Shown here: in pieces, positions 25,579 through 32,956 of the stretch
Layout: every line of letters begins with the position of its first letter
Numbering within the stretch: position 1 is the first letter of the stretch
Source: Micromonospora sp. WMMD812
Lineage (GTDB): Bacteria > Actinomycetota > Actinomycetes > Mycobacteriales > Micromonosporaceae
DNA length: 64,000 nucleotides
Direction of reading: 5' to 3'
Assembly: GCF_027497215.1 (NCBI RefSeq)
Contig: NZ_CP114904.1
Coordinates: forward strand, 1,860,001 to 1,924,000
Program-made: the position numbers and the translations under genes
The notes under the pieces: generated by a model
Told to the model about the DNA's origin: nothing
What the model saw: the letters and a program-made list of their open reading frames with translations, nothing else
Databases searched by the model: none

Positions 25579-25748
25579 GCATCCTGCGGCCCGGCGACGA
25601 GAAGTTCCACTACCGCGACGGCTCTCACCGGTGGATTCCGCCGGACCCGGACTACGACCAGGAGGTCTGGGACGAACAGGTCCGGCAGCACAAGCAAGCC
25701 CACCTCAGGAACGAGCGCCCTAAGGTCCGCATCCAGCGCCTCGCATGA
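25575..25748 (+). CDS. hypothetical small charged protein (57 aa)
   Basis: GTG 25575 overlaps the previous stop (GTGA). The protein is highly charged and aromatic (KFHYRDGSHRWIPPDPDYDQ) with a basic C-terminus. It ends at TGA 25746-25748, just before the convergent NicO gene. It is the last member of the quartet. Function unknown. Confidence 0.55.
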   Translation: MSILRPGDEKFHYRDGSHRWIPPDPDYDQEVWDEQVRQHKQAHLRNERPKVRIQRLA

Positions 25749-25789
25749 CGCCAGCATTACAGGAGGTCGTTCCGGGGCACTGCCGAGGT

Positions 25790-27394
25790 TCAGAGCGCGG
25801 GGTCGACTATCGGGCCCAGTGCCCGCACTGTGAGTGCCACGCCGACTATGAGCACCAGCGAGGCGGTCAGGATCGGCGTGATCCGGGCCAGTCGGTCGGA
25901 CCAGATGCCGGATCGGCGGGCCAGCGCGGCGCCGAGGCGCCGGTGTAGGTGGACGACGAGCAGCCCGGCGGCGGTCAGGGTGGCGGCCATGCCGATTCCG
26001 TAGGCGATGACCAGCAACACGCCGAACCAGGTCCGGCCCAGGGCGATCGCGCCGAGGAGCACGACGAGCGCGGACGGGCTCGGTACCAGTCCACCGGCGA
26101 TGCCCATGCCGACGAGTCCCCGCCGCCGGATGGGCCCGGATCCGTGGCCGTGGTGGTGGCTGTCGTGGTGCGGATGATCGTGGCTGTGGCTGTGGCTGTG
26201 GCTGTGGCTGTGGCTGTGGCTGTGCGAGGCCTCGTGTGGCTCGGTCGAGTCGGGGGCGGGCGCGGCTGGCGTGTGGCGCGCCACCGCACCGGCTGGGACG
26301 ACCTGATGCGGGGTGCTGTGCGGCGCGGGCTGCGGCCGAGTCCGGCGTGCCGCCCAGGCGGACGTGAGCAGGCAGACGCCGATGGCGGCGACGACGGTGC
26401 CACTGACCACGCCGAGCCAGCCGAGCAGCGTCTCACCGGCGAGGCCGGCGACAGCGGTGAGCAGAAGCCCCACGACCAGGACGCCGGCGGTGTGGGTGGC
26501 GGTGACGGTGGCGCCGACGACGACTGCGTCGCGGTAGGTGCCCCGACGGCCGGCGATGTAGGCGGCCATCACGGTCTTGCCGTGCCCGGGCAGCGCGGCG
26601 TGCGCCGCCCCCAGCACGAGGGCGAGGAGGATGCCGAGCAGTCCCACCAGCGGGGTGAGCCGATCGGCGCCGGCCAGTTCCGTGAATCGGTCGCCGAACG
26701 CGCCCAGGGCGCGGGTCACGGGTCCGGCGATCGGGACGTCGATGCCGGCGCCGGCTGCGCCGGCTTCGCCGGGCCTGACGACCCGCAGGCTGACCTGTCG
26801 TTGATTGACTGGTGAGGCGAGCAGGTCGTTGGGGTAGCTCCGGAGTTCGTCGCTGATGGACACCGTCGGCACCGGCGACTGCGCGATGCCCACGTCGTGA
26901 CCGGTGGCGGTGATCTCGTGCCAGCCGATCCGGTCGGTGCGGAAGTCGTCGACGAGGCGGAGGGAGCCGGGTCGCCGGAGATTCACTGGCGTGGTGAGGC
27001 GGCACTCGGTGCGGGCGGTCTGCAGGCGGGCCACCCCGGGTTGGTAGGTGAACGTGCTGGCGACGACGCGCCAGGCCATGGTGCGGCCGTCGACGTCGAC
27101 GTGCAGCGCGTCCGCCAACTGGCGACAGGTGGCGGTGGCGTGGGCGGCCCGCTCGTCGTCGGACACCGTGCCGTCACGGTTGCCGTCGATGGCGGTCCGT
27201 TGTTGCAGGGTGGGGATCTCCGCCTCGTCCACCACCGCCAGGTCGTCCAACCGGTCTGGGTAGAGGTGCAGGCCGTGGTAGTGGTTGACGGTGAAGTTGC
27301 CCAGCGGGTGCGCGTGGGCCGGCGTGGGCACCGCGACGACGGCGAGCGCACCGGCGACCGCGCTGAGGATCGCGACGGCCCGGCGACGTGTCAT
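25790..27394 (-). CDS. NicO-family nickel/cobalt-type transporter with extracytoplasmic EF-hand domain
   Basis: 534 aa. A signal sequence (residues 1-29, ending AHAHP) is followed by a ~190-residue extracytoplasmic domain containing a textbook EF-hand loop at residues 70-81 (Asp70, Asn72, Asp74, Thr76, Ser78, Glu81). The membrane part has PGHGKTVMAAYIAGRRGTYR and VTATHTAGVLVVG, the NicO/RcnA metal-path motifs. A cytoplasmic loop holds a His-Ser run and DHPHHDSHHHGHG. It probably moves Ni, Co or another divalent metal. ATG 27394 overlaps the TPR gene stop (ATGA). Last gene of a four-gene operon. Confidence 0.85.
   Translation of the reverse strand: MTRRRAVAILSAVAGALAVVAVPTPAHAHPLGNFTVNHYHGLHLYPDRLDDLAVVDEAEIPTLQQRTAIDGNRDGTVSDDERAAHATATCRQLADALHVDVDGRTMAWRVVASTFTYQPGVARLQTARTECRLTTPVNLRRPGSLRLVDDFRTDRIGWHEITATGHDVGIAQSPVPTVSISDELRSYPNDLLASPVNQRQVSLRVVRPGEAGAAGAGIDVPIAGPVTRALGAFGDRFTELAGADRLTPLVGLLGILLALVLGAAHAALPGHGKTVMAAYIAGRRGTYRDAVVVGATVTATHTAGVLVVGLLLTAVAGLAGETLLGWLGVVSGTVVAAIGVCLLTSAWAARRTRPQPAPHSTPHQVVPAGAVARHTPAAPAPDSTEPHEASHSHSHSHSHSHSHSHDHPHHDSHHHGHGSGPIRRRGLVGMGIAGGLVPSPSALVVLLGAIALGRTWFGVLLVIAYGIGMAATLTAAGLLVVHLHRRLGAALARRSGIWSDRLARITPILTASLVLIVGVALTVRALGPIVDPAL
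26181..26224. repeat. 6-bp tandem repeat (TGGCTG)x7 inside the NicO gene
   Basis: About seven perfect TGGCTG units, coding on the minus strand for alternating Ser-His. Unit length is a multiple of three, so copy-number slippage changes the length of the histidine loop without a frameshift. Confidence 0.9.
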
Positions 27395-28764
27395 CGGCCA
27401 GCTCCGAGGGAGTCCAGGAGCTGCGTGGCCAGCGGCGCCTGCACGACGTCGAAATGCGGGTTGATCTCCAGGGCGGTGCGGAGGTCCTGCCGTGCCCGAT
27501 CGCGGTCGCCGAGGGCGTGGCGGATCACTCCCCGGTGGTAGTAGAAGGTCGCGTTGCGCCAACCGAGCCGGGTGGCCTCGATGGCGAAGTCCAGTGCCTC
27601 TGAGTCGCGGCCGTTGCGGTGCAGCGCCCAGGCGAGGGCGTCGGCGGCGAGCACGCTGCGTCGAGCCTTCCATTCCGTCTCCGCCTCGGCGAGCGCCGCG
27701 GCCGGCTCGCCGTGATCGGCGAGGTAGATCGCCGCTCCGAGGTGGTCGGCGACGCCGTTCTGCCCCTGCAACTGGCGTGCCGTATCGACCAGGTGGTACT
27801 GCTCTCGGGCCTGGTCCGGCCGGCCGGCGGCGGTCAGCGCGTCGCCGTACTCGGCCAGCAGTTCCGGCAGCGGCAGGGCCTGGACCACGCGGTCGTAGTC
27901 GGTGAGTGCGTCGGAGGTCTGCCCCATCGCGGCCTTCGCCTTGGCCCGACCCGCGTACAGGAGTCGGTAGTCGGGGTCGGCCTTGAGCCCCGCGTCGTAC
28001 TGGCGGAGCGCCTCGACCGGGTCGCCGGTGTTGAAGGCCAACTCACCCAGGTAGTAGCGGCAGAAGACGAGGTCCGCCGGGGTGACCGCACCCGCCATCG
28101 CGCGGTCCAGGGCGTCGCGCGCCGCGGTCACCTCGCCGCGCTGTTCGAAGTCGTACGAGGCGCGGGTGAAGGCGGACAGCCCGGGCTCGACGTCGAGCAT
28201 CCGCTGCAGCGCGGTGCGGGCGCCGTCGTAGTCGCCGAGCTGCGTGAGCGCGTCGACCAGCACCCCGTGCACGGCGCCCGCGTGCGGATTGGCCTTCTCG
28301 GCTCGGCGGCCCCAGTCCAGGGCGGCATGGAAGTCGTGCCGGGCGTTCGCCAGCGCACCCATCCCGGCCATCGCCTGCCAGTTGGTGCCGTCCTCCAGCT
28401 CGAGCGAACGCCTCAGCGCGCCCTCGGCCTTGGGATAGTAGGAGGGGTCCGCGGTGCCCCGCCCCTGCTGGACGTACGCGGAGCCGAGCCGGGCCCAGGT
28501 CGACCAGTCGGTGGGCAGCTGCCGCAGGCGCTGCTGAGCCGTCTCGATCACCTTGTCCAACGCGGCGCCGCTGACCTGGGGCTCGACGGGCGCGCCGTTG
28601 CCCGACACCGCCGGTCGGGTGGGCGGAGCATCGGGGGCCCGCGTGGTCACCACCGCGGTGCCGACCAGCAGGACGACGCCGGTCAGCAGCAGGACCGTGG
28701 CCATCCGCCTGGCGACTCGTGGGCGCATGGGCGGGCGCAGCGATCGGGCCGCGAAGCGGATCAT
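27391..28764 (-). CDS. membrane-anchored TPR protein
   Basis: 457 aa. One membrane segment (VLLLTGVVLLVGTAVV) lies near the N-terminus, followed by roughly nine tetratricopeptide-like helix pairs (for example WARLGSAYVQQG, LLYAGRAKAKAAMGQTSDAL, TFYYHRGVIRHALGDRDRAR). TPR arrays hold protein partners together. It overlaps both the sortase stop and the NicO start by 4 bp, so it is produced with them and may scaffold the surface system. Confidence 0.85.
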   Translation of the reverse strand: MIRFAARSLRPPMRPRVARRMATVLLLTGVVLLVGTAVVTTRAPDAPPTRPAVSGNGAPVEPQVSGAALDKVIETAQQRLRQLPTDWSTWARLGSAYVQQGRGTADPSYYPKAEGALRRSLELEDGTNWQAMAGMGALANARHDFHAALDWGRRAEKANPHAGAVHGVLVDALTQLGDYDGARTALQRMLDVEPGLSAFTRASYDFEQRGEVTAARDALDRAMAGAVTPADLVFCRYYLGELAFNTGDPVEALRQYDAGLKADPDYRLLYAGRAKAKAAMGQTSDALTDYDRVVQALPLPELLAEYGDALTAAGRPDQAREQYHLVDTARQLQGQNGVADHLGAAIYLADHGEPAAALAEAETEWKARRSVLAADALAWALHRNGRDSEALDFAIEATRLGWRNATFYYHRGVIRHALGDRDRARQDLRTALEINPHFDVVQAPLATQLLDSLGAGR

Positions 28765-29432
28765 GACGGGCCGCCGGCGAGGACGGCGAACGCGACCAGG
28801 TTGTCGCGGTAACTGGCCTCGCGCTGGTCGAACGTCCCGGTGCAGGTGATCAGCCGCAGTTCCGCGCGGCTGCTCGACGCGTAGACCTCGTCGGCGGGGA
28901 ATTGCGACTTGGGATACTCGGCGAGCCGGTAGACGGTGAACCGCCGGACCGTACTGTCGATGTCCCGGGTCTGGATGACGTCCCCGACCGCCAGTTCCGG
29001 CAGCCGGTAGAAGATCCCGGGGCCGGAGTCGGAATCGACGTGTCCGGCGATCACGGCGGGCGGTCCGCCGGCCTCACCGGGCATGGGACCGTTGGCGTAC
29101 CAGCCCGCCACCTGGTAGTCGGTCGGGACCGTCAGGGCGCCGTCCGGCTGGCGACTCAGGTCGACCAACGGCGTCCGCACGCCGATCGAGGCGATGGTCA
29201 GTTCGGCCGGTGGCGCGTGCGACCCGGTCGGGGCGCGCGGCGGGCCGGCCGGAATCTGCGGCATGCGCGCCGATCCTGCCGGCGGCGCGTCGGCCGCTGT
29301 CCGGGTGCGCCAGCCGGGTAGCCCGGCGACGGTGAGTACGAGCAGCGCGCCGGCCAGTGCGAACAGCATCGCCTGCGGGCGGGCCAGGGCGCGCACCACC
29401 AGCCGCCTGGGTGATCCTGATGCCTTGACCAT
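28761..29432 (-). CDS. class F sortase
   Basis: 223 aa from ATG 29432, chosen because GGGAGG lies 9 bases upstream; a GTG 21 bases earlier is the alternative. One N-terminal membrane segment precedes the sortase domain. Catalytic residues are visible: His131 in IAGHVDSDSG, Cys197 in LITCTGTFD and Arg209 in ASYRDN. Class F sortases of actinobacteria have poorly known substrates. The neighbouring DUF4331 protein has a C-terminal hydrophobic helix and Arg-rich tail but no LPxTG motif. Confidence 0.9.
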   Translation of the reverse strand: MVKASGSPRRLVVRALARPQAMLFALAGALLVLTVAGLPGWRTRTAADAPPAGSARMPQIPAGPPRAPTGSHAPPAELTIASIGVRTPLVDLSRQPDGALTVPTDYQVAGWYANGPMPGEAGGPPAVIAGHVDSDSGPGIFYRLPELAVGDVIQTRDIDSTVRRFTVYRLAEYPKSQFPADEVYASSSRAELRLITCTGTFDQREASYRDNLVAFAVLAGGPS

Positions 29433-29496
29433 CGAAGTCGGCCTCCCGTCCACGGTGGTGCGGCGCGACCGTCCGGCCGCGCCGCACCACCTGCTG

Positions 29497-31134
29497 TCAG
29501 TTCGTCGAGGCGGACGGACCGGGCGGGTCGGCCCGGTAGCGGCGGCGGGTCAGGAAGATGCCCGCGCCGAGGAACAGGGCAGCGCCGAGCCCGCCGGCGA
29601 GCCGGATCCAGCCGACGGGTCGGGGTGCGGTCCCACCCGCGCCCCCGGGAACTCCGCCGGACGGCATTCCGTCGACGTCGATCTGGTTCACCGCCACGTT
29701 GCTCGGCAGTGCGACGTACGGGAACGTGCGGCCGAACGGCACGTTGTTGGTGTTGACCTTGTCGCCGGCTGCGAGCGCCGGTACCAGTTGGCCGGTCTGC
29801 GCCGCACCCTCGAACACCTGCAGTTCGATGTCCAGCACGTCGTCGGCGAGCCGCCGTCCGTTCGGGAAGCCCTGCAGGTCGCCGGCGAGGACGCCGAGTC
29901 GGTTCGGGTTCGCCGTCACCGGCACGCTCATGTTCAGCCGCAGCTCCTCGGCCGGGACGAACTCCCTCGGGTCGACGTCGGCGTTGAGGATCTGCGAGTT
30001 GAGGTCGGCCTGGATCGGCGGGGTCGAACCGTCCAGCGTCGGCGCGTTCTTCGCGATCCCGGTCAGGAACACCTCCACGAGATCGTTGCGCGGGGTGGCC
30101 GGGGCCGGGATGTTGTAGATCTGCTGGATCACCTGCGGCAGTTCCGGCTTGAGGATCCGGTCCACCAGCGCCTGGTTCTTGGCGTCGTCTGCCGGAGTGC
30201 TGGCGTTGAACCCGTCCTTCTGGTTCGCCGCCGGCACGAGTTCGTTCACCAGCGGGTTGCCGAGGCGGGACACCTGCGCCTGACGGTCGTTGCCCTTGGG
30301 CGCGGTCATCTGCATGCCCTGCTTGGACGTCGCACTCCAGATCCCGACCACCGGATTGCGCTCGTCGTCGCCGTTGAGCGCGAGGTCAGATTTCGGCACC
30401 TGCAGCGCCACGGTCTGCACGTTGTACCCGGCCAGGGTGTCCTGCCCACGCTCGGAGAGGTTCGCCCCGTAGATCAGGTCGAAGACCCGCAGGTCCAGGA
30501 AGAACGGGTCCTCGGCCTGACCCGCGTAGGACTGCCCGCCACCCCGGACCGGGACCACGGCCTGATCACGCAGGCGCGCGTAGTTGGGCATCGACGCCGG
30601 TCCGACGTTCGACGGGGCGACCGGTGCGTCCTCCACCAGGACCCGGGAGTCCGTGCCCCTGATCTCCGTCAGGGTGTAGGTCTGCCGGAACAGCAGCGTG
30701 GGATCGTCGAGGTTGTTCACCACGCCGTTGTTGTAGAGGAACGTCGTGCCGTCACGGTTGTCGATCGTTTCGAACACCCATCGGTAGGTGACGTCCGCGA
30801 CGGCGTCCCCGTCGTTGTCGATGTTGATGTCGTGGTTGGCGTTCGTCTCGAAGAAGTAGAAGTTCGGACCACCGTTGGGTTCCTGGAACGGCAACCAGTT
30901 CGCGACCAGCGTCACGGTGTCCTGTTTGTCCGGACTGACGAACGCGTACACGTCGGTGTTGTCGACCTTCGGATCCCCGGAGATCAACGGCGCCTCGCGG
31001 TGACTCGACGCGTCGGCGACCTCCGTTGCCAGGCCCGCCCCACCCGTCGTGGCCACCAGGGCCAGGACGGCAGCGCCGGCGTAACTCGCCAGCGCGCCCG
31101 GCCCCGGTGATCGAAGTAACCTGCTCGTGTCCAC
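29497..31134 (-). CDS. DUF4331 domain-containing surface protein
   Basis: 545 aa from GTG 31134 with AAGGTGGGG upstream. A signal sequence ends before ADASSHREAPLISGDP, the diagnostic start of DUF4331. NIDNDGDAVAD resembles a calcium-binding loop. The C-terminus has a Gly/Pro spacer, a membrane helix (IRLAGGLGAALFLGAGIFL) and TRRRYR, so it is anchored in the membrane facing out. Function of DUF4331 is unknown. Codon 6 is the rare leucine codon TTA (31117-31119). First gene of the operon with sortase, TPR and NicO genes. Confidence 0.9.
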   Translation of the reverse strand: MDTSRLLRSPGPGALASYAGAAVLALVATTGGAGLATEVADASSHREAPLISGDPKVDNTDVYAFVSPDKQDTVTLVANWLPFQEPNGGPNFYFFETNANHDINIDNDGDAVADVTYRWVFETIDNRDGTTFLYNNGVVNNLDDPTLLFRQTYTLTEIRGTDSRVLVEDAPVAPSNVGPASMPNYARLRDQAVVPVRGGGQSYAGQAEDPFFLDLRVFDLIYGANLSERGQDTLAGYNVQTVALQVPKSDLALNGDDERNPVVGIWSATSKQGMQMTAPKGNDRQAQVSRLGNPLVNELVPAANQKDGFNASTPADDAKNQALVDRILKPELPQVIQQIYNIPAPATPRNDLVEVFLTGIAKNAPTLDGSTPPIQADLNSQILNADVDPREFVPAEELRLNMSVPVTANPNRLGVLAGDLQGFPNGRRLADDVLDIELQVFEGAAQTGQLVPALAAGDKVNTNNVPFGRTFPYVALPSNVAVNQIDVDGMPSGGVPGGAGGTAPRPVGWIRLAGGLGAALFLGAGIFLTRRRYRADPPGPSASTN

Positions 31135-31197
31135 TGCCCCACCTTCCCCGTGCGAGCGCCCTACGGTGCGCCCGTGCCCGTTCCCGATTGAACCGGC

Positions 31198-31249
31198 AAC
31201 CTGAGGGAAACCTGAGGAAAAGTCCGATAAACCTGATTCAAGGATCAGG
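31198..31249. promoter_or_regulatory. helically phased direct repeats upstream of the DUF4331 operon
   Basis: AACCTGA occurs at 31198, 31209 and 31230, spaced 11 and 21 bases, with the first two extended to AACCTGAGG. An inverted repeat CCTGAT / ATCAGG overlaps at 31232-31237 and 31244-31249. The array lies 64-115 bases upstream of the GTG at 31134. Repeats on an 11-bp pitch are typical of OmpR/PhoB-class response-regulator sites. The rest of 31135-31417 shows no gene. Confidence 0.5.
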
Positions 31250-31417
31250 GGGAGCTAGCATCGAGTTTGGCCTGGCCAACGATCGTTTGTCCCGATGGCG
31301 GCCGGCGAGAGATGCGTGTCGGGCGGCACGTCGGCGGTCCGCTGCCGCCCGTAACCGCTCACACGGGCGGCCGGGAGGCGGTCGCGCTGACCGCTCGCCG
31401 CGATCAACCCGCCGGCG

Positions 31418-32053
31418 TCACCCGGCCGGCCATGCCGCCGCGGCGGCCGCGTCCAGGAAGGTTCGGGCGCGGCGGCGCAGCGCCGGCCAGTCCCCGGCGG
31501 CGACCTCGGCCGCGTTGACCAGCGCGCTGCCGGCGCCGACCGCGACGGCCCCGGCCGCCGCCCACTGCGCCACCGACTCGGGGCTCACCCCACCCGTCGG
31601 GACCACCGGCACGTCCGGCAGCGGAGCGAGCAGTTCCCGGAGGTACGCGGGCCCGGCAAGGCTGGCCGGGAAGAGCTTGACCATCGTGGCCCCGCCGGAC
31701 CACGCCACGTCGATCTCGGTGGGGGTGTACGCGCCGCACACCACGGGCAGGTCGGCGGCCGCCGCCTCGGCGAGCACCTCGACGCGGGTGGTGGGCGTGA
31801 CGAGGAACTGCGCTCCGGCGTCCCGGGCGGCGGTGACGTCGGCGGGGGTGCGTACGCTGCCGGCGCCGACCGCGCACGTGCCGGCGAGATCGGCGCGCAG
31901 CGTGGCGACGGCGTCGAGCGCCCCGGGTGTGGTGAGGGTGACCTCGATGCTGTCCAGGCCGGCCTCGGCCAGCTCGTGGCCGGCGCGGACCACGGCGTCC
32001 GGGCTGGGCAGACGGACAATCGCCACCACCCGGCCGAGGTGTGGGCTGGTCAC
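31418..32053 (-). CDS. KDPG/KHG-type class I aldolase
   Basis: 211 aa, the usual Eda length. The Schiff-base lysine is K126 in ATMVKLFPAS, the catalytic Glu is E37 in SIEVTLTTPG, and the carboxylate-binding Arg lies in VTPTTRVEV. It cleaves 2-keto-3-deoxy-6-phosphogluconate (or the galactonate analogue) to pyruvate and glyceraldehyde 3-phosphate. Its start overlaps the IclR stop by 4 bp (ATGA), so both are made together, facing the kinase gene across a shared promoter. Confidence 0.92.
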   Translation of the reverse strand: MTSPHLGRVVAIVRLPSPDAVVRAGHELAEAGLDSIEVTLTTPGALDAVATLRADLAGTCAVGAGSVRTPADVTAARDAGAQFLVTPTTRVEVLAEAAAADLPVVCGAYTPTEIDVAWSGGATMVKLFPASLAGPAYLRELLAPLPDVPVVPTGGVSPESVAQWAAAGAVAVGAGSALVNAAEVAAGDWPALRRRARTFLDAAAAAAWPAG

Positions 32054-32871
32054 GACACCACCTCCGGTGCGCCGGCCTGGTGCGGCACGACGTGGGCCGG
32101 CCCGACGTAGCCGAGGTTGATGCTGACCGAGTCGGCCGCCTCGATCACCACCCGGACCAGCCCGGCCTCACGGTTGGGCAGGTCGATCGCGGAGAGCGGG
32201 CCGGACACCGACAGGGCGGCCACCACCGTGCCCGAGCCGTCCCGGATCGGGGCGGCCACGCAGGCCCGCCCGAGCGCCAGCTCCTCGACCTCGGTGGCGT
32301 AGCCCCGGCCGGCGGCGCGGGTGATCTCGTCGTCGAGCTGGTCGTGCGTCGTGACGGTGCGATGGGTGTACGCGTGCAGCGCGGCCGCCGGCAGCAGCGC
32401 GCGCCGTTCCTCGCCGGTCAGCCCGGTCAGGAGGGCCTTGCCGAGCCCGGTGGCGTGCAGCGGGTTGTACTGTCCGGCCAGGACGAACGGTCGGGGCGCC
32501 TGCCGGCCCTCGAAGTTGAGCAGGTAGAAGAGCCGGTCGCCGCGGCGTACCGCCACGTTGACGCCGAGGCCCAGCTCGGCGGCGAGGTCCTGGGCGGTCT
32601 GCCGGGCCTCGCGGTGCACGGGGTGGCTGTTGAGCACGGCACCGCCGAGCGAGACCATGTCGAGCCCGAGCCGGTAGAGGCCGCTGACCGGGTCGCGGTC
32701 GACGAAGCCCATGCCTTCGAGGGTGGCCAGCAACCGGGACGAGGTGGAGAGACCCAGGCCGGTGGCCTTGGCCACGTCGGAGACGCGCAGCTCGGTGCGC
32801 CCTGCGGCGAGCGCCCGCAACACGGTCAGCGCCCGCTCCACGCTCTGGTTACTGCCCGGCTCCGCCGCCAT
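32050..32871 (-). CDS. kdgR: IclR-family transcriptional regulator, paralogue of the one at 16801
   Basis: 273 aa. HTH residues ~10-77 (NQSVERALTVLRAL ... GLGLSTSSRLLATLE); effector domain with HATGLGKALLTG and ALGRACVAAPI. Kinase, aldolase and IclR together match KdgR systems that sense 2-keto-3-deoxygluconate; the symbol is given by context. It is very similar along its length to the regulator at 16801-17607, so the two may share ligands or sites. It reads divergently from the kinase. Confidence 0.88.
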   Translation of the reverse strand: MAAEPGSNQSVERALTVLRALAAGRTELRVSDVAKATGLGLSTSSRLLATLEGMGFVDRDPVSGLYRLGLDMVSLGGAVLNSHPVHREARQTAQDLAAELGLGVNVAVRRGDRLFYLLNFEGRQAPRPFVLAGQYNPLHATGLGKALLTGLTGEERRALLPAAALHAYTHRTVTTHDQLDDEITRAAGRGYATEVEELALGRACVAAPIRDGSGTVVAALSVSGPLSAIDLPNREAGLVRVVIEAADSVSINLGYVGPAHVVPHQAGAPEVVS

Positions 32872-32890
32872 GCCGACCTCTCTGGAACAC

Positions 32891-32934
32891 GCTTGCGGGA
32901 TGTGGCAACTTATTCTGCACTATGCACGACGTTG
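32891..32934. promoter_or_regulatory. candidate IclR operator between regulator and kinase
   Basis: Features in the 76-85 bp divergent gap are GCTTGCGGGATGTG at 32891-32904, extended to a TTGC...GCAA inverted repeat, and TGCAC at 32916 and 32923 forming TGCACTATGCA. TTGACC at 32931-32936 could be a rightward -35 element. GCTTGCGGCATGTG, 13 of 14 identical to the first element, recurs upstream of the GH9-like gene at 37070-37083. Confidence 0.45.
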
Positions 32935-32956
32935 ACCATGGTATGGGGTGGGACGG

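Noticed and set aside
25745-25948. Fifth small gene after the quartet (ATG in an ATGA overlap)
   Set aside because: It runs antisense into the NicO coding region and its translation follows the antisense codon pattern; no independent support.
26181-26224. Short tandem repeats considered as a CRISPR-like or regulatory array
   Set aside because: The unit is 6 bp with no spacers and is in frame inside a transporter gene, coding for Ser-His.
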